Assembly: GCA_964396055.1 (NCBI GenBank)
Contig: CAYNDV010000097.1
Location: forward strand, 1 to 17,342
Source of the DNA: CAYJPV01 sp964396055
GTDB taxonomy: Bacteria > Acidobacteriota > Vicinamibacteria > Vicinamibacterales > JAKQTR01
Length of the DNA: 17,342 nucleotides
Direction of reading: 5' to 3'
Positions within the stretch are counted from its first letter, which is position 1, and each line of letters begins with the position of its first letter. Shown here one piece after another: positions 1 to 7,927 of this stretch. Made by a program: the position numbers and the translations under genes. The notes under the pieces are model-generated. The model saw only the letters and a program-made list of their open reading frames with translations. It was not told where the DNA came from and ran no database searches.

Positions 1-1994
1 GCGGTCCGCGGCCGCTGCCGTCCCAGCCCGTGCGCCCCGGTGCGCCCGGCATGGGCGCGCGCCCCGGGGCCCCCGGCTCCCAACTGCCAGCCCGTCCCGG
101 CGTCGGCCGGTCGGTGCCGCCGGCCCGGACCTCGGGCGGGCGTCCCACGGGGCGGCCGACGCGCCGCCCGGACTCGGGCCGCGCCTCGGCGCCCGGCGCA
201 TTCACCCCGGCGGAACCCCCGCCCGTCACGCGGAGCATCACGCTGGCTGAAGGGATGACGGTCAAGGACCTCTCGGAGAAGCTGGACATCCGGGCGAAGG
301 ATGTCCTCAAGAAGCTGCTCGATCGCCGCATCATGATGACGATCAACACGACCCTCGACACCGAGACCGCCACGTGGATCGCGCGGGAGTTCGGGGCCGA
401 GGTGCAGATGCGCAGCTTCGAGGAAGAACTGCTCGAGGTGGGCACGGAAGAGAGCCGCCCCGAGGACCAGGTGCTGCGCGCGCCGGTCGTGACGGTCATG
501 GGCCACGTCGACCACGGGAAGACGACGCTGCTCGACGCCATCCGCGAGACCAAGGTCGCGGAGCGCGAGGCCGGCGGCATCACCCAGCACATCGGCGCCT
601 ACCAGGTCACGGTCAACAAGCGCAGCGTGGTGTTCCTCGACACGCCGGGCCACGAGGCCTTCACCCTCATGCGTGCACGCGGCGCACGGGTGACGGACAT
701 CGTCGTGCTCGTGGTGGCAGCCGACGACGGCGTCATGCCGCAGACGCGCGAGGCGATCGACCACGCCCGGGCGGCGGGCGTGCCGATCATCGTCGCGGTG
801 AACAAGATCGACAAGCCGGAAGCCAATCCAGACCGCGTCATGCAGGCCCTGACCGAGCTCGATCTCATGCCCGAGCAGTGGGGCGGCAAGACCGTCACGG
901 TGCCGGTCTCGGCCAAGAAGCGCCAGAACATCGAACTGCTGCTCGAGATGATCCTGCTCGTGTCGGACATCGGCGAGCTGAAGGCGAACCCGAAACTCTC
1001 GGGCCAGGGCGCCGTGCTCGAAGCCAAGCTGGACAAGGGCCGGGGACCCGTGGCGACCATCCTGGTCCAGAACGGCACGCTGCGGGTAGGCGACACGATC
1101 ATCGCCGGCCAGGTCATCGGCAAGGTGCGCGCGCTCATCGACGACCGCGGACGCCCCGCGAAGTCGGCGCCGCCCTCCACCCCCGTGGAGGTGCTGGGTC
1201 TCGCCGGGCTGCCGCAGCCGGGCGACTCGTTCCAGGTCATCACGGACCAGGCCAAGGCCCGGCAGGTGGTCACGCACCGCCAGAGCGTGGCGAAGGAGAA
1301 GGCGCTCGGCGCGAAGAGTTCGCGCCTCACCCTGGAGTCGCTGAAGCAGCAGATCGCCGAGGGGAGCGTCAAGGAACTGGCCATCGTCGTCAAGGCGGAC
1401 GTGCAGGGCTCGGCCGAGGTCCTGGCCGACACGCTGGCGAAGCTGTCGGACGAGAAGGTCAAGGTCCGGATCATCCACGCGGGCGTCGGCGCCATCAACG
1501 AGTCGGATGTCCTGCTGGCCTCGGCGTCGAACGCCGTCATCATCGGCTTCAACGTCCGGCCCGACCGCAACGCCACGGAGCTGTCGGAACGCGAGCGGGT
1601 GGAGGTGCGCCTGCACTCGGTGATCTACCACGTCACCGACGAGATGAAGAAGGCGATGGCGGGCATGCTCGAGCCGACCTTCAAGGAAGTGCGGCTGGGC
1701 AGCGCCGAGGTGCGCGACACGTTCCGCGTCCCGAAGGTGGGCGTCATCGCGGGCTGCATGGTCCTCGACGGGACGATGAAGCGCGCCGGCGAGGCCAAGG
1801 CCCGCCTGATCCGCGACCACGTCGTCGTGCACGAGGGCAAGATCGCGTCGCTGCGCCGGTTCAAGGACGACGTGTCCGAGGTCAAGGCCGGCTTCGAGTG
1901 CGGCATCGGCTTCGAGCGTTTCCACGACATCAAGGTCGGCGACGTCATCGAGGTCTTCACGGTGGAGAAGGTCGCGCCGGCGGCGACCGCCTGA
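1..1994 (+). CDS. infB: Translation initiation factor IF-2 (5' end cut by window)
   Basis: GTPase that places initiator fMet-tRNA on the 30S subunit and promotes 70S joining in the cytoplasm. The frame is open from base 3 with no stop upstream, so the true start lies outside the window. The GTG at base 30 is only an internal Val or chance start. The visible N-terminus is a Pro/Gly/Arg/Ala-rich linker, followed by an IF2_N module at about 228-395. The G domain shows all signatures: GHVDHGKT from base 501, DTPGH from 639, NKID from 801 and SAKK from 909. The end matches the IF-2 C-terminal domain (KVGVIAGCMV, then RFKDDVSEV and ECGIGFERF). At least 663 residues are visible; bacterial IF-2 is usually longer, so several hundred bases are probably missing. 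It is the first gene of the cluster with ylxP, rbfA and truB. Identification is certain. Confidence 0.98.
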   Translation, partial: GPRPLPSQPVRPGAPGMGARPGAPGSQLPARPGVGRSVPPARTSGGRPTGRPTRRPDSGRASAPGAFTPAEPPPVTRSITLAEGMTVKDLSEKLDIRAKDVLKKLLDRRIMMTINTTLDTETATWIAREFGAEVQMRSFEEELLEVGTEESRPEDQVLRAPVVTVMGHVDHGKTTLLDAIRETKVAEREAGGITQHIGAYQVTVNKRSVVFLDTPGHEAFTLMRARGARVTDIVVLVVAADDGVMPQTREAIDHARAAGVPIIVAVNKIDKPEANPDRVMQALTELDLMPEQWGGKTVTVPVSAKKRQNIELLLEMILLVSDIGELKANPKLSGQGAVLEAKLDKGRGPVATILVQNGTLRVGDTIIAGQVIGKVRALIDDRGRPAKSAPPSTPVEVLGLAGLPQPGDSFQVITDQAKARQVVTHRQSVAKEKALGAKSSRLTLESLKQQIAEGSVKELAIVVKADVQGSAEVLADTLAKLSDEKVKVRIIHAGVGAINESDVLLASASNAVIIGFNVRPDRNATELSERERVEVRLHSVIYHVTDEMKKAMAGMLEPTFKEVRLGSAEVRDTFRVPKVGVIAGCMVLDGTMKRAGEAKARLIRDHVVVHEGKIASLRRFKDDVSEVKAGFECGIGFERFHDIKVGDVIEVFTVEKVAPAATA

Positions 1995-2025
1995 CGGCGG
2001 TTCGCCCCGGGCGGCGCCTGCGCCC

Positions 2026-2307
2026 ATGGTCGTCGCGCTGCTGTCGGTCGAGTTGTTCCTGCCGGGCGCCCGGTCGCTCAAGGACAAGCGGATGGTCCTT
2101 CGCCGCGTGAAGGACCGTCTGGCGAAGTTCAACGTCGCGGTGGCCGAAGTGGCCCACCACGACCTCTGGCAACGGGCAGGCCTCGGCCTGGCGACCGTCT
2201 CCACCTCGGATGAACACGCGGAACGGGAGCTGTCGGCCGCCCTCGACGAGATCGAGCGGGTCGAGCCAGGGCTCGTCACGCGGACGGAGCTGCAGTTTCT
2301 CAGATAG
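2026..2307 (+). CDS. ylxP: DUF503 (YlxP-like) small protein
   Basis: A 93-residue protein of the DUF503 family. The family features are visible: an N-terminal beta strand (VVALLSVELFLP), the ARSLKDKRMVLRRVKDRL segment at about residues 14-31, then FNVAVAEVAHHDLWQRAGLGLATVS and a C-terminal acidic helix. It starts 31 bases after the infB stop and is followed by rbfA, exactly the place ylxP holds in Bacillus (infB-ylxP-rbfA-truB). The biochemical role is not settled; its constant position suggests a part in ribosome maturation or initiation, which is inference from neighbours. No clear Shine-Dalgarno sequence precedes the ATG, so translation may be coupled to infB. Length is normal for the family. 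The gene symbol rests on synteny and family. Confidence 0.9.
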   Translation: MVVALLSVELFLPGARSLKDKRMVLRRVKDRLAKFNVAVAEVAHHDLWQRAGLGLATVSTSDEHAERELSAALDEIERVEPGLVTRTELQFLR

Positions 2308-2345
2308 GCCGTTCGGCTGGTGGCCGTTCGGCCATTCGGCAGCCG
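2307..2345 (+). repeat. Three short repeats forming a branched hairpin between ylxP and rbfA
   Basis: GGCCGTTCGGC occurs at 2307-2317 and 2322-2332, and GGCCATTCGGC, one base different, at 2330-2340. The middle copy folds as GGCC/GGCC (2322-2325 with 2330-2333) around a GTTC loop. CGGCTG (2314-2319) pairs with CAGCCG (2340-2345) around it. The element starts on the last base of the ylxP stop codon and lies 43 bases before the rbfA start. No T-run follows, so it does not look like a complete intrinsic terminator. It could be an mRNA-stabilising or attenuating structure, or a chance product of GC-rich sequence. Confidence 0.5.
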
Positions 2346-2387
2346 GACATCGTGTCCTGGCGACCGGCTACGGAAAGAAGCCCCGAC

Positions 2388-2783
2388 ATGTCCCACGGCC
2401 ACCGCCCCGACCGGCTGGGTGACCAGATCCGGTCCGACATCAGCGACCTCCTCGCGCGCGAGGTGCACGACCCCGGCGTCGGGTTCGTCACGATCACGCG
2501 CGTGGAAGTGACCGCCGATCTGCAGATCGCCCGGGTCTTCTACACGACCATGGCCGACGAGAAGGCCCGCGCGCAGACCGCCAAGGCGCTGGCCCGCGTC
2601 ACGCCGTTCCTCCGCCGGCAGCTGGCGGCGCGCCTGCGCCTGCGGCGCGTGCCCGAACTGGAGTTCCGCTTCGACCGGTCCATCGAGCACCAGGACCGGA
2701 TCGAGCGGCTGATTCACGAGATCCAGACCGAGCGCGCGGCGCGCGCCGAGGACCCCGAGCCGGATGACCGCAAGCCCGAGTAA
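2388..2783 (+). CDS. rbfA: Ribosome-binding factor A
   Basis: RbfA binds the maturing 30S subunit near the 5' end of 16S rRNA and helps late processing and cold adaptation. The 131-residue product shows the RbfA KH-like fold: RLGDQIRSDISDLLAREVHDP near the start, VGFVTITRVEVTADLQIARVFY as the central strands, then RRQLAARLRLRRVPELEFRFDRSIE, with a charged tail. The ATG at 2388 is chosen because GGAAAG lies at 2372-2377, 10 bases upstream, and because RbfA normally begins just before the conserved R-x-x-x-Q-I helix. A GTG at 2352 would add 12 unconserved residues and lie upstream of that ribosome site. Its last 20 bases overlap the start of the DHH gene. Identification is strong from motif and gene order. 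Confidence 0.95.
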   Translation: MSHGHRPDRLGDQIRSDISDLLAREVHDPGVGFVTITRVEVTADLQIARVFYTTMADEKARAQTAKALARVTPFLRRQLAARLRLRRVPELEFRFDRSIEHQDRIERLIHEIQTERAARAEDPEPDDRKPE

Positions 2784-3768
2784 CGCCCACGGCCCCGACG
2801 CCATCGCCGCCGCCCTGCGCGCCGCCGATCGGCTGATTGTCACGTCCCACGTCCGGCCCGACGGCGACGCCATCGGGTCGACCGTCGCCCTCACGCTGGC
2901 CCTGCGCGCCCTCGGCAAGACGGCCACGGCCGTGCTGCGCGATCGGCTGCCCGATCCGTACCCGGACTTCCCCAGAGCCGGCGAGATTCAGTTCGCCGAC
3001 GCCCTGGCCGACGATGGGGCCACCGTGGTGGTGCTGGAGTGCGGCGACCTGGAGCGGACCGGCCTCGCCGGGATCGAGCGGCACCCGGTCGTGAACATCG
3101 ACCACCATCCCGGGAACACGGGGTTCGGCGTCGCGCAGTGGTTCGACGGCACGGCGGCCGCGTGCGCGGAGATGGTGTTCGCCCTGATCCGGGATCTCGG
3201 GGTGACCGTCACGGCGGACATGGCCCAGCATCTCTACGTGGCCATCGTGACGGACACCGGCGCGTTCCGCTACCCGGGCGTGTCGCCGCGGACCTTCGAG
3301 ATCTGCGCCGACCTGCTGCGCGCCGGGGCCGATCCGGTGGCCGTGGCCCGGCTGCTCTACGACGGGCACACCCTCGCCCGCCTGCGCCTGCAGGCCGCGG
3401 TCCTCGCGACGCTGGACATCGTGGACGACACCATCGCGTGCCTCACGGTGGACGACGCCACCATCGCATCGGCCGGCGCGACGCCCGAGGACACCGACGG
3501 CCTCATCAACATCCCGCTGAGCGTCAAGCGCATTACGGCGGCGGCCTTCTTCAAGCAGGGCGAGCCCGGACAGTATCGGGTGAGCCTGCGGTCGAAGGGC
3601 GCGATCGACGTGGGCCACGTCGCCCGGCACTTCGGCGGGGGCGGCCACAAGAACGCCTCGGGGTGCACGCTCACCGGACAGCTCGACGACATCCGGGCCA
3701 CGATCCTGGCCGAGTTGCGGCCCGAGGTGGCGCGCCACGCGCCCGGGGACGGGGCGCCGCGTGCCTGA
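2764..3768 (+). CDS. nrnA: DHH/DHHA1 phosphoesterase, NrnA type (oligoribonuclease / pAp phosphatase)
   Basis: Members of this family degrade 2-5 nt RNAs to mononucleotides, and many also dephosphorylate 3'-phosphoadenosine 5'-phosphate. The 334-residue protein has the DHH domain signatures in order: HVRPDGDA at 29-36, the motif II region VLECGDLER at about 90-98, NIDHHPG with DHH at 113-115, and IVTDTG at 161-166. The DHHA1 motif GGGGHKNASG is at 291-300. At residue 92, where Bacillus NrnA has the metal-binding Asp of motif II (CDTANQER), this protein has Glu. The other metal residues are intact. The ATG at 2764 overlaps rbfA by 20 bases and the stop overlaps truB, so the three are translationally coupled. 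This is the usual place between rbfA and truB. Substrate choice cannot be read from sequence alone. Confidence 0.92.
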   Translation: MTASPSNAHGPDAIAAALRAADRLIVTSHVRPDGDAIGSTVALTLALRALGKTATAVLRDRLPDPYPDFPRAGEIQFADALADDGATVVVLECGDLERTGLAGIERHPVVNIDHHPGNTGFGVAQWFDGTAAACAEMVFALIRDLGVTVTADMAQHLYVAIVTDTGAFRYPGVSPRTFEICADLLRAGADPVAVARLLYDGHTLARLRLQAAVLATLDIVDDTIACLTVDDATIASAGATPEDTDGLINIPLSVKRITAAAFFKQGEPGQYRVSLRSKGAIDVGHVARHFGGGGHKNASGCTLTGQLDDIRATILAELRPEVARHAPGDGAPRA

Positions 3769-4666
3769 GGCGCGCGGCGGCGTGCTGGTGGTGGACAAGC
3801 CCGCCGGCATGACGTCCCACGACGTGGTACACAGCGTCCGACGGGCCCTGGGCGGCGTGCGCGTGGGCCACACCGGCACCCTCGATCCGTTCGCCACCGG
3901 CGTGCTGCCACTGGTGGTCGGCCGCGCCACGCGCCTCGCCCCGTACTACGCGGGCGCCGGCAAGACGTACCTGGCCACCATTCGCCTCGGGCGGGCCACC
4001 ACCACTTACGACTACACCGGCGACACGGCCTGGGAGCCGCCCGCCTCGCATCCCCTGCCCACGGCAGAGGCCGTCGCGCGGGCCGTGGCGGCCTTCGTCG
4101 GTCCCCACGATCAGGTGCCCCCGCCTTTCTCCGCCAAGAAGGCCGGCGGCGTGCCGGCGTACGAACGCGCCCGGCGGGGCGAATCCGTCGTCCTGAAGCC
4201 GGTGCGGGTCACGGCTCACGCCCTCGACGTCGAGACCGTCGAGGGCGATCTCGTCACGCTGCGGGTGGACTGCTCGGCCGGTTACTACGTCCGCTCGCTG
4301 GCCCACGACCTCGGCCGGGTGCTCGGGACGGGCGGGCACCTGGCGGCCCTGCGGCGCACCCGGAGCGGCCCGTTCGGGATCGAGGCGTCCGTCGGCCTCG
4401 AACCAGTCCTCAGGGAACCGGCCTCGGCCTGGTCGAACCTCATCCCCCTGGACGCCCTGCTGGCCGACGTGCCGGCGGTGGTCCTGACCGAGGAGGGCGT
4501 GGCGCGGGTGCAGCACGGTCGGGACATCGAGCCGGCCCACGCCGTCGGGGGACCGGGCGGCGCCTGGCCGGCCCGGGCGCGGCTGCTGGGGCCCGACGGC
4601 CGGCTGTGGGCGGTGGCCGACCTGGCGGCGGGCGGCGTTTTGCATCCAGGCCTCGTACTGGGTTAA
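3761..4666 (+). CDS. truB: tRNA pseudouridine(55) synthase TruB
   Basis: Converts U55 to pseudouridine in the T-loop of tRNAs. The 301-residue protein begins with the family motif GVLVVDKPAGMTSHDVV. It carries the catalytic motif GHTGTLDPFATGVLPL with the nucleophile Asp at residue 42, then KTYLATIRLG, the PPPFSAKKAGGVPAYERAR segment, and CSAGYYVRSLAHDLG. The tail of about 80 residues (ARVQHGRDI ... GRLWAVADL) resembles the PUA-like C-terminal domain. The GTG at 3761 is preferred because the conserved VVDKP motif follows within 13 residues and it overlaps the upstream stop by 8 bases, typical of coupling. The stop codon lies in the small AT-rich patch that may also contain the rpsO promoter. 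Confidence 0.96.
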   Translation: MPEARGGVLVVDKPAGMTSHDVVHSVRRALGGVRVGHTGTLDPFATGVLPLVVGRATRLAPYYAGAGKTYLATIRLGRATTTYDYTGDTAWEPPASHPLPTAEAVARAVAAFVGPHDQVPPPFSAKKAGGVPAYERARRGESVVLKPVRVTAHALDVETVEGDLVTLRVDCSAGYYVRSLAHDLGRVLGTGGHLAALRRTRSGPFGIEASVGLEPVLREPASAWSNLIPLDALLADVPAVVLTEEGVARVQHGRDIEPAHAVGGPGGAWPARARLLGPDGRLWAVADLAAGGVLHPGLVLG

Positions 4667-4669
4667 CAT
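4640..4669 (+). promoter_or_regulatory. Candidate sigma-70 promoter for rpsO-pnp
   Basis: TTGCAT (4640-4645) and TAACAT (4664-4669) are separated by 18 bases. They sit in one of the few AT-rich patches here, overlapping the end of truB. The -35 box matches the consensus at only 3 of 6 positions and the -10 box at 4 of 6, so this is a weak call. It would start RNA near base 4676, about 100 bases before the S15 start, giving a leader that contains the hairpins at 4691-4763. Read-through from the truB operon is also likely. Confidence 0.35.
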
Positions 4670-4690
4670 ATTGAGTTTGCTGGGGTAACT

Positions 4691-4763
4691 CGTGCTGCAA
4701 CGACAGCACGGCATGACGCACGGCGGTCCCGGGCACCGGTGTGGTGACACCTGGGCCGTGCGT
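4691..4763 (+). promoter_or_regulatory. Structured rpsO leader (two hairpins before the S15 ribosome site)
   Basis: Hairpin 1: CGTGCTG (4691-4697) pairs perfectly with CAGCACG (4704-4710) across a 6-base loop. Hairpin 2: ACGCACGGC (4716-4724) pairs perfectly over 9 bases with GCCGTGCGT (4755-4763). It encloses a smaller stem GGTGT/ACACC (4738-4742 with 4747-4751) around a GGTG loop. The next bases are the Shine-Dalgarno GGAGGA at 4764-4769. In several bacterial phyla S15 represses its own mRNA by binding a leader structure, and the details differ between groups. The placement fits such a regulator, but binding by S15 is inference. Confidence 0.55.
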
Positions 4764-4776
4764 GGAGGATACGATC

Positions 4777-5046
4777 GTGGCCATGACGAAGGACCGCAAG
4801 ACCGCCATCATCGAGTCGTTCAAGACGCACGATGGCGACACCGGCTCGCCGGAAGTGCAGATTGCGCTGCTGAGCGAGCGGATCACGTACCTGACCGAGC
4901 ACTTCAAAACGCATACGAAGGACCACCACTCGCGCCGCGGCCTGCTGATGCTGGTCGGCCAGCGGCGGCGGCTGCTGGACTACGTCAAGGCCAAGGACCC
5001 CGCGCGGTACGCGTCGGTGATTCAGCGCCTCGGGATCCGGAAGTAA
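4777..5046 (+). CDS. rpsO: Small ribosomal subunit protein S15
   Basis: S15 is a primary 16S rRNA-binding protein of the 30S platform and contacts the 50S subunit through bridge B4. The family motifs are clear: THDGDTGSPEVQIALLSERI, HFKTHTKDHHSRRGLLMLVGQRRRLLDYV, and the end RYASVIQRLGIRK. The start is ambiguous. GTG at 4777 lies 8 bases after GGAGG (4764-4768) and gives 89 residues, the length of E. coli S15. ATG at 4783 gives 87 residues but stands 14 bases away. A GTG at 4741 would lie inside the leader hairpin and add residues foreign to the family. I choose 4777 and rate it well above 4783. pnp follows, as in many bacteria. Confidence 0.95.
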   Translation: MAMTKDRKTAIIESFKTHDGDTGSPEVQIALLSERITYLTEHFKTHTKDHHSRRGLLMLVGQRRRLLDYVKAKDPARYASVIQRLGIRK

Positions 5047-5066
5047 CCCCGGCACCACCCTTTTTC

Positions 5067-5112
5067 CCAGGCCCGGCCCGGCCGCCCCGCGCGCGCGGCC
5101 GCCGGGACCTGG
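5067..5112 (+). other. Long GC-rich hairpin in the rpsO-pnp gap
   Basis: CCAGG-CCCGG (5067-5076) pairs with CCGGG-A-CCTGG (5102-5112, A5107 bulged). Further in, GGCCGC (5080-5085) pairs with GCGGCC (5095-5100). No T-run follows, so it lacks the tail of a standard intrinsic terminator. In E. coli the same gap holds a partial terminator, and the pnp leader holds a double-stranded RNase III site used for PNPase autoregulation. This hairpin is in the right place for an analogous role, which is inference. Confidence 0.5.
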
Positions 5113-5133
5113 TTCGACCCGACACGACCGCAG

Positions 5134-5164
5134 GCCCGGCTCGATCTCGATCCGGGCGCAGGGG
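5134..5164 (+). promoter_or_regulatory. Hairpin next to the pnp ribosome site
   Basis: GCCCGG (5134-5139) pairs with CCGGGC (5152-5157) around a 12-base loop. The purine-rich ribosome site AGGGG (5160-5164) starts two bases after the stem. It lies 5 bases before the ATG at 5170 and 8 before the second ATG at 5173. The arrangement recalls the leaders of rpsO, the cupredoxin gene and tatA. Confidence 0.45.
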
Positions 5165-5169
5165 CAAGC

Positions 5170-7416
<2,247 letters not shown>

Positions 7417-7420
7417 TCAT

Positions 7421-7458
7421 GGCCTGGAGCCCGGGTCTGGAGACCCGGGCTGGAGGCC
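7421..7458 (+). terminator. Strong hairpin just after pnp (terminator-like, no T-run)
   Basis: AGCCCGGGTC (7428-7437) pairs perfectly over 10 bases with GACCCGGGCT (7442-7451) around a TGGA loop. GGCCT (7421-7425) pairs with AGGCC (7454-7458) across a GG/GG internal loop. The stem begins five bases after the pnp stop. There is no U-tract, so it may protect the 3' end or act with Rho rather than terminate alone. CTGGAG occurs three times in the element. Confidence 0.55.
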
Positions 7459-7466
7459 TGTAGAAT
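7438..7466 (+). promoter_or_regulatory. Candidate promoter for the cupredoxin gene
   Basis: TAGAAT at 7461-7466 matches the -10 consensus at 5 of 6 positions and is preceded by TG. TGGAGA at 7438-7443 (4 of 6) stands at the 17-base distance but falls inside the post-pnp hairpin. Transcription would begin near 7473, about 50 bases before the gene. The overlap with the hairpin lowers confidence. Confidence 0.35.
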
Positions 7467-7494
7467 CACGGGAGGCGACCGGAGCGGCGTGCCG

Positions 7495-7516
7495 GCCGTC
7501 CTGACGGCGAGAGGGA
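7495..7516 (+). promoter_or_regulatory. Hairpin abutting the cupredoxin ribosome site
   Basis: GCCGT (7495-7499) pairs with ACGGC (7504-7508) around a CCTG loop. The Shine-Dalgarno-like GAGAGGGA (7509-7516) begins on the next base and stands 5 bases before the ATG at 7522. This site decides for ATG 7522 over the in-frame GTG at 7489, which would lie upstream of the hairpin. Confidence 0.5.
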
Positions 7517-7521
7517 CTCAG

Positions 7522-7920
7522 ATGGCCGACCACCTCCGCGTTCGCCTCCGGTTCGTCGCACTCGTGGCGCTCCTGCTGCTGGTCGCGTGGTTCGCGACCG
7601 GCGACGCGCACCCGCAGCAGGCACCAGCCCAGCACGGCCAGCACGTCTCCCTCTCCGCCCGGAAGTACACGTTCTCCCCCGCCCGCATCGACGCCACGGT
7701 TGGCGACATCGTCACGATTACCTTCGACGCCGAGGACATTCCCCACTCCTTCACTCTGGACGCGTTCCGGATCTCGAAACGCGCCAGCCCGGGCCACCCG
7801 GTGACGTTCGAGTTCCGGGTCGATCACGAGGGCACGTTCCCCTTCTACTGCGCGCTGACCATCGATGACGGCTGCAAGGCGATGAAGGGCCAGCTCGTGG
7901 TCGGTGCCCGCCGGCCCTAG
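7522..7920 (+). CDS. Exported cupredoxin-like protein
   Basis: A 132-residue protein with an Arg-containing N-terminus and a hydrophobic segment at about 11-25, a signal peptide or membrane anchor, then a short Gln/His/Pro linker. The rest looks like one cupredoxin domain: the strand region VSLSARKYTFSPARIDATVGDIVTITFDAEDIPHSF, then GTFPFYCAL and a final GQLVV strand. Candidate metal ligands are His75, Cys110 and Met121. The usual His before the Met (as in GHxxM) is Cys118 here, giving C-x7-C-x2-M. This could make a different copper site or a non-copper protein; a disulfide is another option. It is alone, between pnp and a converging protease gene, with its own candidate promoter. Role unknown: electron transfer or copper handling outside the membrane is plausible. 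Fold call moderately sure. Confidence 0.78.
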   Translation: MADHLRVRLRFVALVALLLLVAWFATGDAHPQQAPAQHGQHVSLSARKYTFSPARIDATVGDIVTITFDAEDIPHSFTLDAFRISKRASPGHPVTFEFRVDHEGTFPFYCALTIDDGCKAMKGQLVVGARRP

Positions 7921-7927
7921 TGCAGCC

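Noticed and set aside
374..2110. Second plus-strand frame across infB
   Set aside because: Out-of-frame shadow, Arg/Gly-rich and without motifs. The IF-2 frame carries all the G motifs.
4741..4776. S15 starting at GTG 4741
   Set aside because: It would begin inside the leader stem-loop, without a ribosome site, and adds residues absent from S15 proteins.
7921..7927. A bidirectional terminator between the converging cupredoxin and M48 genes
   Set aside because: Only 7 bases separate the stops, and I found no hairpin with a T-run there.
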